Positions 1 through 6,392 of a DNA stretch of 18,958 nt are shown here, piece by piece (position 1 is the stretch's first letter; each line of letters opens with the position of its first letter). Under the pieces are notes generated by a model, which saw only the letters and a program-made list of their open reading frames with translations, ran no database searches and was not told the origin of the DNA. The position numbers were made by a program, and so were the translations under genes. Source of the stretch: an uncultured Collinsella sp. (GTDB lineage: Bacteria > Actinomycetota > Coriobacteriia > Coriobacteriales > Coriobacteriaceae); assembly GCA_938036665.1 (NCBI GenBank), contig CALHWR010000131.1:1-18958 (forward strand). The letters run 5' to 3'.

Positions 1-2
1 AG

Positions 3-1076
3 GCCTCGCGCGAGGAGGCGCTTGAGCGCGGTCTTGCGTGCGAGGAAACTGCTCGCGGCTATAACGTCGACCTCGGCGATTTCCTTGTCGCCGCCAACGA
101 ACTCGCCGAACTTCGCCGTCGTATTCGTCGTGCCCGCGGCTCAGTCGATTTTGACACGGCCGAGATTCGCGCTCTATTGGATGAGGACGGAGTACCCGTG
201 CAGATTGTGGCGCGCGAGCGTTCGTGTGCCACGTCGCTTATCGAGGAAGCCATGCTACTCGCCAACGAGTGCGTTGCAGAGTGGCTGGCAGACCGTGATA
301 TCGAGGCCTGCTATCGCGTGCATGAGGATCCGAGCCCCGATAGCCTGCACGGTGCCGCCGTTGCGCTGGCGCAGCTAGGCATCATCGACGATCGCCGTGC
401 TGCCGGTATCGCCCTGGGGAGTCCCGATGAGCTACAGGCTGCAGTTGATGCTGCCGCCGGTACGGCCAACGCACCGCTCGTCAACACGCTGCTTCTGCGC
501 AGCATGCAGCGCGCACTGTACAAGCCGCGCAACGAGGGCCACTTTGCGCTCGCCGCGCCGTGCTACTGTCACTTTACGAGTCCCATCCGTCGCTACCCCG
601 ATCTGGTGGTGCACCGCGTGCTCAAACTGCAGTTGGCCTATGAGCAGCTCGGCGGCAAGGACGCCCTGGTCCGTACGCCGCGGCTGATCGGCAAGGGGCG
701 CGAGTCGCTGCCGCGCATTCTGCCGCAGATCTGCCGCGCATGCAGCGATGCCGAGCGCGCGGCAGATGCCGCTAGCCATGCGACGCAAAAGATCAAGATT
801 GCCCAGTACTATGAGGACCGTCTGGGCGAGCGCTATGCCGGAACCGTCTCGTGGGTTAGCAGCATGGGCCTCTTTGTGCGCTTGGACCTGACGCAGGTCG
901 AAGGCTTGGTTTCGATCAAGAGCCTGGGCAACGAGTGGTTCGAGTTCGACGAGGATGCGCTCACGCTCACAGGTGCCGACACGGGGACTCGCTATGAACT
1001 GGGTCAGCGCGTGATTATCGAGGTCTCGCGCGTCAATACCACGCGTGGGCACTTGGACTTTAAGCTTATCCATTAG
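3..1076 (+). CDS. rnr: Ribonuclease R, C-terminal part (5' end outside window)
   Basis: A 3'-to-5' exoribonuclease of the RNase II/R (RNB) family that degrades structured RNA, including mRNA released by trans-translation. The frame is open from the left edge, so the N-terminal cold-shock domains and most of the start of the RNB domain are missing; 357 codons remain. The RNB signature HFTSPIRRYPDLVVHRVL lies at about 572-625. It is followed by a C-terminal S1 RNA-binding domain (about 820-1070) beginning with RYAGTVSWVSSMGLFVRL. There is no long lysine-rich tail after the S1 domain. The gene ends just before a GC-rich hairpin. RNase R cooperates with SmpB-tmRNA, and smpB lies about 3.9 kb downstream on the same strand. 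Identity is secure from the RNB and S1 motifs; RNase II is less likely because bacteria of this group normally carry the R type. Confidence 0.93.
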   Translation, partial: ASREEALERGLACEETARGYNVDLGDFLVAANELAELRRRIRRARGSVDFDTAEIRALLDEDGVPVQIVARERSCATSLIEEAMLLANECVAEWLADRDIEACYRVHEDPSPDSLHGAAVALAQLGIIDDRRAAGIALGSPDELQAAVDAAAGTANAPLVNTLLLRSMQRALYKPRNEGHFALAAPCYCHFTSPIRRYPDLVVHRVLKLQLAYEQLGGKDALVRTPRLIGKGRESLPRILPQICRACSDAERAADAASHATQKIKIAQYYEDRLGERYAGTVSWVSSMGLFVRLDLTQVEGLVSIKSLGNEWFEFDEDALTLTGADTGTRYELGQRVIIEVSRVNTTRGHLDFKLIH

Positions 1077-1101
1077 CCAAATCTCGACTCATGGCGGGAG
1101 A

Positions 1102-1133
1102 GCGGAGGGCGGTCTTTCGGGGCCGCCCTCCGC
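1102..1133 (+). terminator. Terminator-like hairpin after rnr
   Basis: Arms GCGGAGGGCGG (1102-1112) and CCGCCCTCCGC (1123-1133) form an 11-bp perfect stem that can extend by a G-T and a C-G pair. It starts 25 bp after the rnr stop codon. The T-tract after it is weak (ATTTGG), so termination may be partial. Confidence 0.7.
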
Positions 1134-1195
1134 ATTTGGATCATGGCTACCTTGCCGTCTGCTCGGCCGCCCGCTTACCTGCTATTCGAGAGGTA

Positions 1196-1234
1196 AAACC
1201 TACCAAAATAAACCTGTCCCTTTTTGGCAGGTTT
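1196..1234. promoter_or_regulatory. Imperfect 13-bp inverted repeat before the recombinase gene
   Basis: AAACCTACCAAAA (1196-1208) and TTTTGGCAGGTTT (1222-1234) are inverted copies with 12 of 13 matches, separated by 13 bp. A further partial direct copy, AAACCTGTCCC, sits in the centre (1210-1220). The site ends 19 bp before the recombinase start codon. Serine recombinases bind inverted half-sites at crossover or res sites, often next to their own gene, so this is a candidate binding or autoregulatory site. As RNA it could also fold over the translation start region. No second copy was seen in the window. Confidence 0.45.
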
Positions 1235-1253
1235 ACAAGAAAGCGGGGATGAG

Positions 1254-1859
1254 ATGGCGACGGTGTATGGTTATGCGCGGGTGAGTTCGCGCGATCAGAA
1301 TCTTAATCGGCAGCTGGATGCGCTGGGCGCCTATGGCGTGAGCTCGGCGAATATTTATGCCGACCATGCGAGCGGCAAGGACTTCGATCGACCGCGCTAT
1401 CGCGAGCTGCTGCACGTCCTGGGAGACGGGGACGTGCTGGTGGTGCTTTCTATCGACCGACTTGGTCGTAATTACTCCGAGATTCTTGAGGAATGGCGTC
1501 GCATTACCAAGGAGCTCGGGGTTGCCATTGTGGTGTTGGACATGCCATTGCTTGACACGCGCGCCAGGGCAAGCGGCACGCCGGATGTGACTAATACCCT
1601 GATTGCCGATATTGTGCTGCAACTGCTGAGCTACGTGGCGCAGGTGGAGCGCGAGAATATCCATCGGCGCCAAGCGGAGGGAATTGCAGCGGCGCGGGCG
1701 CGAGGGGTCCGTTTCGGTCGACCTCGCAAGCCGTGCCCTCCTCAGTTTGAGCTGGTGCGCGATAGCTATGAGGCGGGCGATATTACCCGCAGCCAGGCAG
1801 CAAAGTGCCTGGGCGTGTGCGTGGGGACGTTCGATCGCTGGATGCGCGAGGCGGGGTAG
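1254..1859 (+). CDS. Small serine recombinase (resolvase/invertase family)
   Basis: A site-specific DNA recombinase of the small serine resolvase/invertase (Pin/Hin/TnpR) family, 201 residues, within the usual 180-210. The N-terminus VYGYARVSSRDQNLNRQ carries the catalytic serine region (family pattern YARVSTxDQNLxxQ). LSIDRLGRN matches the conserved DRLGR segment, and RENIHRRQAEGIAAARARG is the typical end of the catalytic domain and E-helix. GRPRK leads into a C-terminal helix-turn-helix (RSQAAKCLGVCVGTFDRW). ATG at 1254 was chosen over in-frame codons upstream because the family starts two to five residues before YGYARVS. An inverted repeat lies just upstream. No transposase or obvious invertible segment is next to it, so whether it acts as a resolvase, an invertase or a mobile-element remnant is open. 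Confidence 0.92.
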   Translation: MATVYGYARVSSRDQNLNRQLDALGAYGVSSANIYADHASGKDFDRPRYRELLHVLGDGDVLVVLSIDRLGRNYSEILEEWRRITKELGVAIVVLDMPLLDTRARASGTPDVTNTLIADIVLQLLSYVAQVERENIHRRQAEGIAAARARGVRFGRPRKPCPPQFELVRDSYEAGDITRSQAAKCLGVCVGTFDRWMREAG

Positions 1860-1963
1860 GGGTTTGCGTCGCTTTGTCGCTTCCTGTTGCGATTCAAATT
1901 TTGATACGGTGACGATGTCATTTGGGGCTACACTCGCTGATATTCAAAAAAGGAGGTAGGCCC

Positions 1964-2545
1964 TTGGCGCGCGTAAAACAAATAATCGGATGGACCGCGA
2001 TCATTCTGTTCGCTGCAACGCTGGCGGGCATCTGGGTGCTGACGGAGCAAAATGCGGTGGAGACGTCGTTGCTGAGCGAGTCCACCGCGCGCGTGGTGGA
2101 GGGTCAGGCTACGGGCGTTCAGGCTGCCGATGCCACGGGTGAAGCTCAGACCGAGAACGGGATGACCGGGGGCATCGATTCGGCTGCCTCGAATGTCCGG
2201 TCTGGCCGACTTGCTTCCATTCGCATGTGGGTGGGCACGAACGTCCGTCGCGTTGCCCATACCGTAGAGTTTTTCTTCGTCGGATTGTTCGCCTCGGTGG
2301 CCGTGGTTTGCTTTTCCAGGCGTCCGTGGAGCGTTTGCTCCCGTTGCGTGCCCGTGTTGCTCTTTTGCGCCGTCTGCTCCGTTGGCGATCAGGTACATAA
2401 GATCTTTGTTCCCGGCAGGCATTTCGACGTTATCGATCTAGGATTCGATGCTGCGGGCTATGTCACCGCCATGCTGTTGGTATTGCTGGCGGCGGCGTTG
2501 GTGCGCCATGCGAATCGGCCGATCGGCGCCCATGCGAGGCGCTAG
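1964..2545 (+). CDS. VanZ-like family membrane protein
   Basis: A predicted inner-membrane protein of 193 residues. TTG at 1964 is chosen as the start because it lies 7-8 nt after a strong AAGGAGG at 1950-1956; the longer reading from ATG 1922 would run through this site. The first membrane segment is at residues 7-26. A hydrophilic stretch of about 60 residues follows, then the VanZ core: VRRVAHTVEFFFVG (94-107) matches the family pattern RKxxHxxEYxxLG; SVGDQVHKIFVPGR (139-152) matches DExxQxFxPGR with the usual E replaced by V; DVIDLGFDAAGYV (155-167) matches the D-x-x-x-N-x-x-G region. Two or three further membrane helices cover the core. VanZ itself gives low-level teicoplanin resistance, but most relatives have no known role, and none is claimed here. 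Confidence 0.82.
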   Translation: MARVKQIIGWTAIILFAATLAGIWVLTEQNAVETSLLSESTARVVEGQATGVQAADATGEAQTENGMTGGIDSAASNVRSGRLASIRMWVGTNVRRVAHTVEFFFVGLFASVAVVCFSRRPWSVCSRCVPVLLFCAVCSVGDQVHKIFVPGRHFDVIDLGFDAAGYVTAMLLVLLAAALVRHANRPIGAHARR

Positions 2546-2667
2546 CCTTAAGACGAGACATCGCGACTGCCTGCGCTTCGACATTGACTACAATAACGGC
2601 TGCAATCGCGAGTGGCCGTCGATGTGCAGTTTTCCAGACACCCGTTTTCTCTAAGAAAGGAAATCCC

Positions 2668-3027
2668 ATGACCGTACTGTTTGTTGAATATCCCAAGTGC
2701 TCGACCTGCAAAAAGGCCAAGGCGTGGCTGGACGAACACGGGGTAGAGTATATCGACCGCGATATCGTTTTGGACAATCCCACGGCTGATGAGCTTGCGA
2801 CCTGGATTGCTCGTTCGGGACTGCCGGTGCGGCGCTTCTTTAATTCGTCGGGCATGAAATATCGAGAGCTGGGCCTGAAGGCGCGTCTAGATGCGGGCAT
2901 GACGGATCGGGAGTGCTACGAGCTGCTGGCGACCGACGGCATGCTGGTCAAGCGTCCGCTGTTGGTGGGCGACGACTTTGCGATTCCCGGCTTTAGGGAA
3001 GCAGCTTGGACCGAGGCGCTGCTGTAG
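2668..3027 (+). CDS. ArsC/Spx-like thioredoxin-fold protein
   Basis: A 119-residue protein of the ArsC/Spx/YffB family, full length for this group. The N-terminal thioredoxin-like segment carries the CxxC pair C11-S-T-C14 in YPKCSTCKKAKAWL. VRRFFNSSGMKYRELGLK (54-71) matches the family pattern FNTSGxxYRxLxLK, and LVKRPLLVGDD (93-103) matches the conserved KRPhhxxG segment. Members include arsenate reductases, the RNA-polymerase-binding stress regulator Spx and uncharacterised YffB-type proteins; with no ars genes nearby, arsenate reduction is only one possibility. The start ATG has GAAAGGAAA upstream with good spacing. A -10-like TACAAT lies at 2589-2594 but lacks a clear -35. The gene converges on the minus-strand gene ending at 3100, and no clear terminator was found between them. 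Confidence 0.88.
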   Translation: MTVLFVEYPKCSTCKKAKAWLDEHGVEYIDRDIVLDNPTADELATWIARSGLPVRRFFNSSGMKYRELGLKARLDAGMTDRECYELLATDGMLVKRPLLVGDDFAIPGFREAAWTEALL

Positions 3028-3099
3028 CGGCTGCGGAAAGTGCGACCCGTTTTGAGCGCTCGGGGTGGGACGTGTTTTCCATCGGAGGGCTCGCTCGGC

Positions 3100-3510
3100 T
3101 CAATCCTTGAGCTGTGCCCATTCGTGCGGACCGTAGACCTTTACGTGCTTGTTGGGCTTGCCGCTCCAGTACTCCTCGTCCATAAAGGGCAGATATGCCT
3201 GAACACCGGGGCAGATAAAGGGAATCCGCTGCTGTTGCAGTCGCTCGCGTTGGCGCTGCTCCAGGTGCGCCTCGGATATGACAGTCGGCATACCGGACAG
3301 CTCGACGAGGCTTGCCTGGATTCGCTTAAGGTCGGGGAGTCCCGCGTGCCATGACATCCGCATGATCAAAAAGGATGCACGGCGGTATTTTGCCTGCATC
3401 ACCGTGATGGCGGGGCGCAGGGTGGGATGGATTTTGTCCCGTTCGGGCCAAAGGTCAGCAGTGATCTCGAGGCCCAGGGTCTCCCATAGGTAATCAAGCT
3501 CTTCGTCCAT
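3100..3510 (-). CDS. Hypothetical protein, resembles part of a MarR-type regulator family
   Basis: A 136-residue soluble protein. The segment LEQRQRERLQQQRIPFICPG followed by VQAYLPF (about residues 82-108) resembles, from memory, a group of Firmicutes and Actinobacteria regulators annotated as MarR family, in which a QRxRLIxxxIPFIVPGxQLYLP segment precedes a winged helix-turn-helix. Here the protein ends about 28 residues after that segment, so no DNA-binding domain is present; it is either truncated or a short variant. The start ATG at 3510 has GAGG upstream at good spacing and an in-frame TGA lies close upstream. A weak minus-strand promoter-like pair (TTGGCA and GATAGC, 17-bp spacing) lies further upstream. 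No function is assigned. Confidence 0.6.
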   Translation of the reverse strand: MDEELDYLWETLGLEITADLWPERDKIHPTLRPAITVMQAKYRRASFLIMRMSWHAGLPDLKRIQASLVELSGMPTVISEAHLEQRQRERLQQQRIPFICPGVQAYLPFMDEEYWSGKPNKHVKVYGPHEWAQLKD

Positions 3511-3669
3511 GGCGCCTCGATATCTACGTGATCATTGATACTTCGATTGTGTTGCCTGGTGCTATCGTTTTCGCGGTAGAATCTGCCAACGGTTGACGGC
3601 TACCGCTCGCGGCGTTTTGCCCTTCGTGTGCAGCGGTCGACTTCACAGGTCCTTCACGTGTCGGCCGTA

Positions 3670-3695
3670 TTTGACTGAATTTCAAAAAAGTCAAA
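3670..3695. promoter_or_regulatory. 7-bp inverted repeat upstream of the tRNA promoter
   Basis: TTTGACT (3670-3676) and AGTCAAA (3689-3695) form a perfect inverted repeat with a 12-bp A-rich centre, directly upstream of the -35 box of the tRNA promoter. It could be an operator or an upstream activating element; it could also be chance. Confidence 0.25.
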
Positions 3696-3703
3696 ATTAG
3701 GGC

Positions 3704-3732
3704 TTGCGTCACGGCGGGACTTCCCGTATATT
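3704..3732 (+). promoter_or_regulatory. Probable promoter of the tRNA-Gln/tRNA-Glu genes
   Basis: A -35-like TTGCGT (3704-3709) and -10 TATATT (3727-3732, five of six consensus bases) are separated by exactly 17 bp. The predicted transcription start would fall near 3739, about 38 bp before the mature tRNA-Gln, which is normal for a tRNA precursor leader. Confidence 0.6.
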
Positions 3733-3776
3733 TCTTTCTTGCGCAAAGGCACAGCCGAGCGCAGCGATGCAGTCAT

Positions 3777-3850
3777 TGGGATGTCGTCTAATGGCAGGAC
3801 AGCGGATTCTGGTTCCGTCAATGGGGGTTCGACTCCCTCCATCCCAGCCA
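3777..3850 (+). tRNA. tRNA-Gln (anticodon CTG)
   Basis: A 74-nt cloverleaf with encoded CCA. The acceptor stem TGGGATG pairs with CATCCCA, the D arm is GTCT/GGAC, and the anticodon stem GCGGA/TCCGT holds the loop TTCTGGT with anticodon CTG. The variable loop has 4 nt; the T arm GGGGG/CCCTC holds the loop TTCGACT. The discriminator base is G, as expected for tRNA-Gln. It reads CAG, the preferred glutamine codon in GC-rich genomes. It lies 17 bp before tRNA-Glu, and the two are probably cut from one transcript. Confidence 0.97.
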
Positions 3851-3867
3851 TTGCATTTGCTACATAT

Positions 3868-3944
3868 GGCCCGTTCGTCTAGCGGTTTAGGACGCCGCCC
3901 TCTCAAGGCGGAGATCACCAGTTCGAATCTGGTACGGGCTACCA
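3868..3944 (+). tRNA. tRNA-Glu (anticodon CTC)
   Basis: A 77-nt cloverleaf with encoded CCA. The acceptor stem GGCCCGT pairs with ACGGGCT (first pair G-T). The D arm is GTCT/GGAC, and the anticodon stem CCGCC/GGCGG holds the loop CTCTCAA with anticodon CTC. The T arm ACCAG/CTGGT holds TTCGAAT. It reads GAG. It is followed 10 bp later by a strong intrinsic terminator. Confidence 0.97.
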
Positions 3945-3954
3945 AAATTGAACG

Positions 3955-3982
3955 CCCGGGCCTCGTAAGAGACCCGGGTTTT
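3955..3982 (+). terminator. Intrinsic terminator of the tRNA transcript
   Basis: CCCGGG (3955-3960) pairs with CCCGGG (3973-3978), and inside it CTC (3962-3964) pairs with GAG (3969-3971) around a GTAA tetraloop, with one C/A mismatch. The hairpin is followed directly by TTTT. Confidence 0.85.
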
Positions 3983-4041
3983 GTGTATTGACCGATATTT
4001 AAGGCGCGCGTTGAGTCTGCCGCCCGGACCGAGGAGTTGTC

Positions 4042-4947
4042 ATGGACCTGCCTATCAGCTTGGAAGACATCACGTATGCCGAGAACTATCTGGCGCAGGG
4101 CGACCTGGCTACGGCGACGCCGCTGCTTGAGCGTCTGGTGGAGCTCGCCGAGGAGTATATCGACGCTGAGTGCAAGACGGAGGAGAAGCGCCAGTACTTT
4201 AGCTTCGACAGCAAGTTTGAGCGCCTGGCCTATCGCCGCGTGGAGAAGGATCCGCGCGAGCTGGTGCAGGTCGAGGTTCCCTTTGACCGCCTGTACTCCG
4301 ACATGGCGTTTGCCTACATTCGCCAGCAGGATTATGTGAGTGCTCGGAATGCCCTGATGCAGGCCGTGCGTTGGGATCCCATGAACTGCAACTATCGCTT
4401 GGACTTGGCCGAGCTGTTCCGCGCGCTCGAGGACAAGCAGGAGTGGGCATCGCTCTCGTTCTCGGTGCTGGAGCGCGCGAGCGACGGTAAGTGCGCCGCA
4501 CGTGCCTACACCAACTTGGGTCAGTACTTCTTGGAGCCCGAGACCGAGAACATTTCGGCAGCCGTGGGCTGCGCGCGTCTGGCGCTGCGCCTGGCGCCCA
4601 ATGATGCGCATACGACGCGCCTGCTCAACAAGATCCATACCACCTATCCGGATGCCGCGGACGAGAGTGACGACCATGTGATGGGTGAGCTCGCCCTGCA
4701 AGGCGTGCCGACTTCGCCTTCGGCCGAGATTGCCATCTGCCTGATCATGTGTGCGACCGATGCTGCAAGCGACGGCGACAAGCAGGAGGCGACGCGCCTG
4801 ACGGTGCGCGCTCGTGATTTGGTGGGCGAGGAGGCCTGCGCGGCGATTATCAAACTGGTGCGCGAGAGCGACGCCGAGCGCAAGGCAAAGCGCGAGGCTG
4901 CGGGCTCAAACGCCGACGACGTCAAGGAGGCCGGCGATGCCCAGTAA
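4042..4947 (+). CDS. Tetratricopeptide-repeat (TPR) protein
   Basis: A 301-residue soluble protein, almost certainly a helical repeat scaffold. TPR-like helix pairs are visible at about residues 10-45 (AENYLAQGDLATATPLLERL), 87-118 (DMAFAYIRQQDYVSARNALM, with WDPMN at the end of the repeat), 120-150 and 155-195 (AYTNLGQYFL, then ALRLAPND). The C-terminus is charged and probably disordered. TPR proteins mediate protein-protein contacts; no enzymatic motif is seen and the partner is unknown. GAGGAG lies 7 nt before the ATG. The last 11 nt overlap the start of smpB, so the two are translationally coupled. The gene begins about 60 bp after the tRNA terminator and so needs its own promoter or read-through. 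Confidence 0.85.
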   Translation: MDLPISLEDITYAENYLAQGDLATATPLLERLVELAEEYIDAECKTEEKRQYFSFDSKFERLAYRRVEKDPRELVQVEVPFDRLYSDMAFAYIRQQDYVSARNALMQAVRWDPMNCNYRLDLAELFRALEDKQEWASLSFSVLERASDGKCAARAYTNLGQYFLEPETENISAAVGCARLALRLAPNDAHTTRLLNKIHTTYPDAADESDDHVMGELALQGVPTSPSAEIAICLIMCATDAASDGDKQEATRLTVRARDLVGEEACAAIIKLVRESDAERKAKREAAGSNADDVKEAGDAQ

Positions 4948-5407
4948 GCGCGAGCGCAAGCTCATTTCCAAGAATCGCTCGGCACATCACGAGTACTTTA
5001 TCGATGAGACGTTTGAGTGCGGTATTGAGCTGAGCGGTACCGAGGTCAAGTCGATTCGCGAGCGCGCGTGCCAGATTACCGATACCTTCGCGCTGATTCG
5101 TGGTGGGGAGTGCTGGCTCGTCGGCCTGCATATCCACCCTTATAGCCATGGTGGCGTGTGGAATCGCGATCCCGACCGTCGGCGCCGTCTGCTGCTGCAC
5201 CGCAAGGAGATCGACTTTCTTGACGGCAAACTTCGCAACCGCGGCTATGCGCTGGTGCCGCTGGAGCTCTACTTTAATACCGACGGCCGCGTAAAGCTGC
5301 TGCTGGGCCTAGGCCGCGGCAAGAAGCTTTACGACAAGCGCGAGGATATGGCCAAGCGCGATGTCCAGCGCGAGATCGACCGCGCCCTCAAGGAGCGCAA
5401 TCGCTAG
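4937..5407 (+). CDS. smpB: SsrA-binding protein SmpB
   Basis: SmpB binds tmRNA (SsrA) and brings it to stalled ribosomes, where trans-translation tags the nascent peptide and releases the ribosome. The 156-residue length is typical. Family motifs are SKNRSAHHEYFIDETFECGI (residues 14-33), ELSGTEVKSIRE, NPxRxRKLLLH-like DPDRRRRLLLHRKEI, and the C-terminal GRGKKLYDKRE followed by the basic tail that enters the mRNA channel. ATG at 4937 is preceded by AAGGAGG (4924-4930) at ideal spacing inside the upstream TPR gene. A longer in-frame reading from 4814 is rejected because it lies wholly within that gene. No ssrA gene was found downstream. Confidence 0.97.
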   Translation: MPSKRERKLISKNRSAHHEYFIDETFECGIELSGTEVKSIRERACQITDTFALIRGGECWLVGLHIHPYSHGGVWNRDPDRRRRLLLHRKEIDFLDGKLRNRGYALVPLELYFNTDGRVKLLLGLGRGKKLYDKREDMAKRDVQREIDRALKERNR

Positions 5408-5420
5408 GCGTTCTGTATAA

Positions 5421-5485
5421 GTTGCGGTGGAATACGGACTGTTTTGCCTGTTTGAGGGGCTATTCAGTCCTTATTTCACCGCAAC
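5421..5485. repeat. 21-bp inverted repeat downstream of smpB
   Basis: The left arm 5421-5441 (beginning GTTGCGGTGG) and right arm 5465-5485 (ending CACCGCAAC) are inverted copies matching at 19 of 21 positions around a 23-nt centre. It starts 14 bp after the smpB stop. There is no T-tract after the right arm, so it is not a standard intrinsic terminator. It may be a dispersed palindromic element or a structured 3' end. Confidence 0.75.
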
Positions 5486-5515
5486 TGCGGGCCTCTCATC
5501 TTGCTTATACTGTTT

Positions 5516-5531
5516 TGACACATATGTCTCA
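5516..5531. promoter_or_regulatory. 16-bp imperfect palindrome upstream of the flavin reductase gene
   Basis: TGACACATATGTCTCA equals its reverse complement at 14 of 16 positions, with the core ACATATGT perfect. It is preceded by a -10-like TATACT (5506-5511), so it would sit at the predicted transcription start, a good operator position. No clear -35 box was found for that -10. Confidence 0.35.
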
Positions 5532-5565
5532 AAGGTGGTGTCCGTTGTGGGCGCCGCCTTTTTTT
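5531..5565 (+). terminator. Intrinsic terminator 52 bp before the flavin reductase gene
   Basis: The arms AAAGGTGGTGTCC (5531-5543) and GGGCGCCGCCTTT (5549-5561) form a continuous 13-bp stem with three G-T pairs and a 5-nt loop, followed by TTTT (seven T in total). It is either the terminator of the smpB transcript or an attenuator in the leader of the downstream gene. Confidence 0.75.
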
Positions 5566-5616
5566 GTGGGTACATACATCCATGAGGTTCCAACCCGCGT
5601 TAGGGGAGTGATTGTT

Positions 5617-6120
5617 ATGGACAAAACTGCGTACTTTACCATGCCGAGCGGTCTGTACGTGGTGAGCGCCGCGGCAGACGGGCTGCGCGCCGGCTGCGTC
5701 ATCAACACTGCGGTGCAGGTGACGTCCATGCCGCCGCGCATTTCGGTTGCCGTGAACAAGGACAACGTCACCTCGGGCGTCATCGCTTCGGCCAAAGCGT
5801 TCGCGCTGACCGTGATCGATCAGACCGCCGATATGCTCTACATCGGTAACTTTGGGTTCCGCACCAGCAGCGATTATGACAAGTTTGCCAAATACGAGAC
5901 CCGCGAGACGGCTCTGGGCATGCCCTATGTGCCCGAGCACGCGGCGGCCCTGTTTAGCTGCCATTTGATCGACACTGTGGATGTTGGCACGCATCTACTG
6001 TTTATCGGCGAGGTCGAGGATGCCGAGCGCTTGAGTGACGAGACGCCGCTCACCTACGATTACTACCATAAGGTCCTGAAGGGCAAGACGCCTCCGAAGG
6101 CGTCCTCGTATCAAGGCTAG
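5617..6120 (+). CDS. Flavin reductase domain protein (Hrb/flavoredoxin type)
   Basis: A 167-residue FMN-binding protein of the flavin reductase-like split-barrel family. Near the N-terminus GLYVVSA and INTAVQVTSMPPRISVAVNK (30-49) match the FMN-binding strand region; LTVIDQT and GNFGFRTSSDYDKF follow; the end LTYDYYHKVLKGKTPPKASS (145-164) matches the family ending YYHxxxKGKxPxxAxTY. In high-molecular-weight rubredoxins (Hrb, NADH:rubredoxin or NO/O2 detoxification partners) this ending leads directly into a rubredoxin domain; here the protein stops and a separate rubredoxin gene follows 89 bp later. ATG 5617 is chosen for the ribosome site AGGGGAG (5602-5608) and the family length; the frame is open further upstream but through the terminator. 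A perfect 7-bp hairpin (6087-6104) lies in the last codons. Confidence 0.88.
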   Translation: MDKTAYFTMPSGLYVVSAAADGLRAGCVINTAVQVTSMPPRISVAVNKDNVTSGVIASAKAFALTVIDQTADMLYIGNFGFRTSSDYDKFAKYETRETALGMPYVPEHAAALFSCHLIDTVDVGTHLLFIGEVEDAERLSDETPLTYDYYHKVLKGKTPPKASSYQG

Positions 6121-6137
6121 AAATGTTTTAAAAATAC

Positions 6138-6165
6138 TTGCATTATATTATTGAGAATCTATACT
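6138..6165 (+). promoter_or_regulatory. Probable promoter of the rubredoxin gene
   Basis: TTGCAT (6138-6143) and TATACT (6160-6165) are spaced 16 bp apart in an AT-rich stretch that contrasts with the GC-rich surroundings. The start point would be near 6172, giving a leader of about 38 nt. The spacer contains TTATTGAGAAT, loosely like a Fur/Per half-site, but no proper symmetric box is visible. Confidence 0.6.
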
Positions 6166-6209
6166 GATAAATGAAGTACATCACCAGTCGCGTTTGAGAG
6201 GAGAACATC

Positions 6210-6353
6210 ATGGCTGAGGAGAAGAAGACGTATAAGTTCGTGTGCGTCGTTTGCGGTTACGAGGTTGAGGTCGATACGCCCGAGCTGCCCGAGGATTATG
6301 TGTGCCCGGTGTGCGGCGTCGGTCCCGATCAGTTTGAGCTCGTCGAGGAGTAG
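6210..6353 (+). CDS. Short rubredoxin
   Basis: A 47-residue iron electron carrier. The four iron ligands are C12 and C15 in FVCVVCGYE and C32 and C35 in [18 protein letters not shown]. The spacing between the CxxC pairs is 16 residues, against about 29 in classical rubredoxins and about 12 in rubrerythrin tails, so the middle loop is reduced; the segment [19 protein letters not shown] is otherwise canonical. AGAGGAGAA precedes the ATG. It sits right after the flavin reductase gene, which suggests the pair works as a two-subunit form of high-molecular-weight rubredoxin, passing electrons from reduced flavin to an oxygen-, peroxide- or NO-reducing protein encoded elsewhere. It has its own promoter-like sequence and a terminator, so it may be made in excess of the reductase. 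Confidence 0.92.
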   Translation: MAEEKKTYKFVCVVCGYEVEVDTPELPEDYVCPVCGVGPDQFELVEE

Positions 6354-6392
6354 CTCGCAGACACACGGCGAAAGCCGAACATAGCTCTGTCC

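Noticed and set aside
3709..4701. A 330-codon minus-strand open frame
   Set aside because: It runs antisense across both tRNA genes and most of the TPR gene, so it is not credible.
5408..5616. tmRNA (ssrA) or an N-terminal extension of the flavin reductase (open from 5422)
   Set aside because: No tRNA-like ends or tag-coding segment are visible, and the extension would run through an inverted repeat and a strong terminator; ATG 5617 has the ribosome site and matches the family start.
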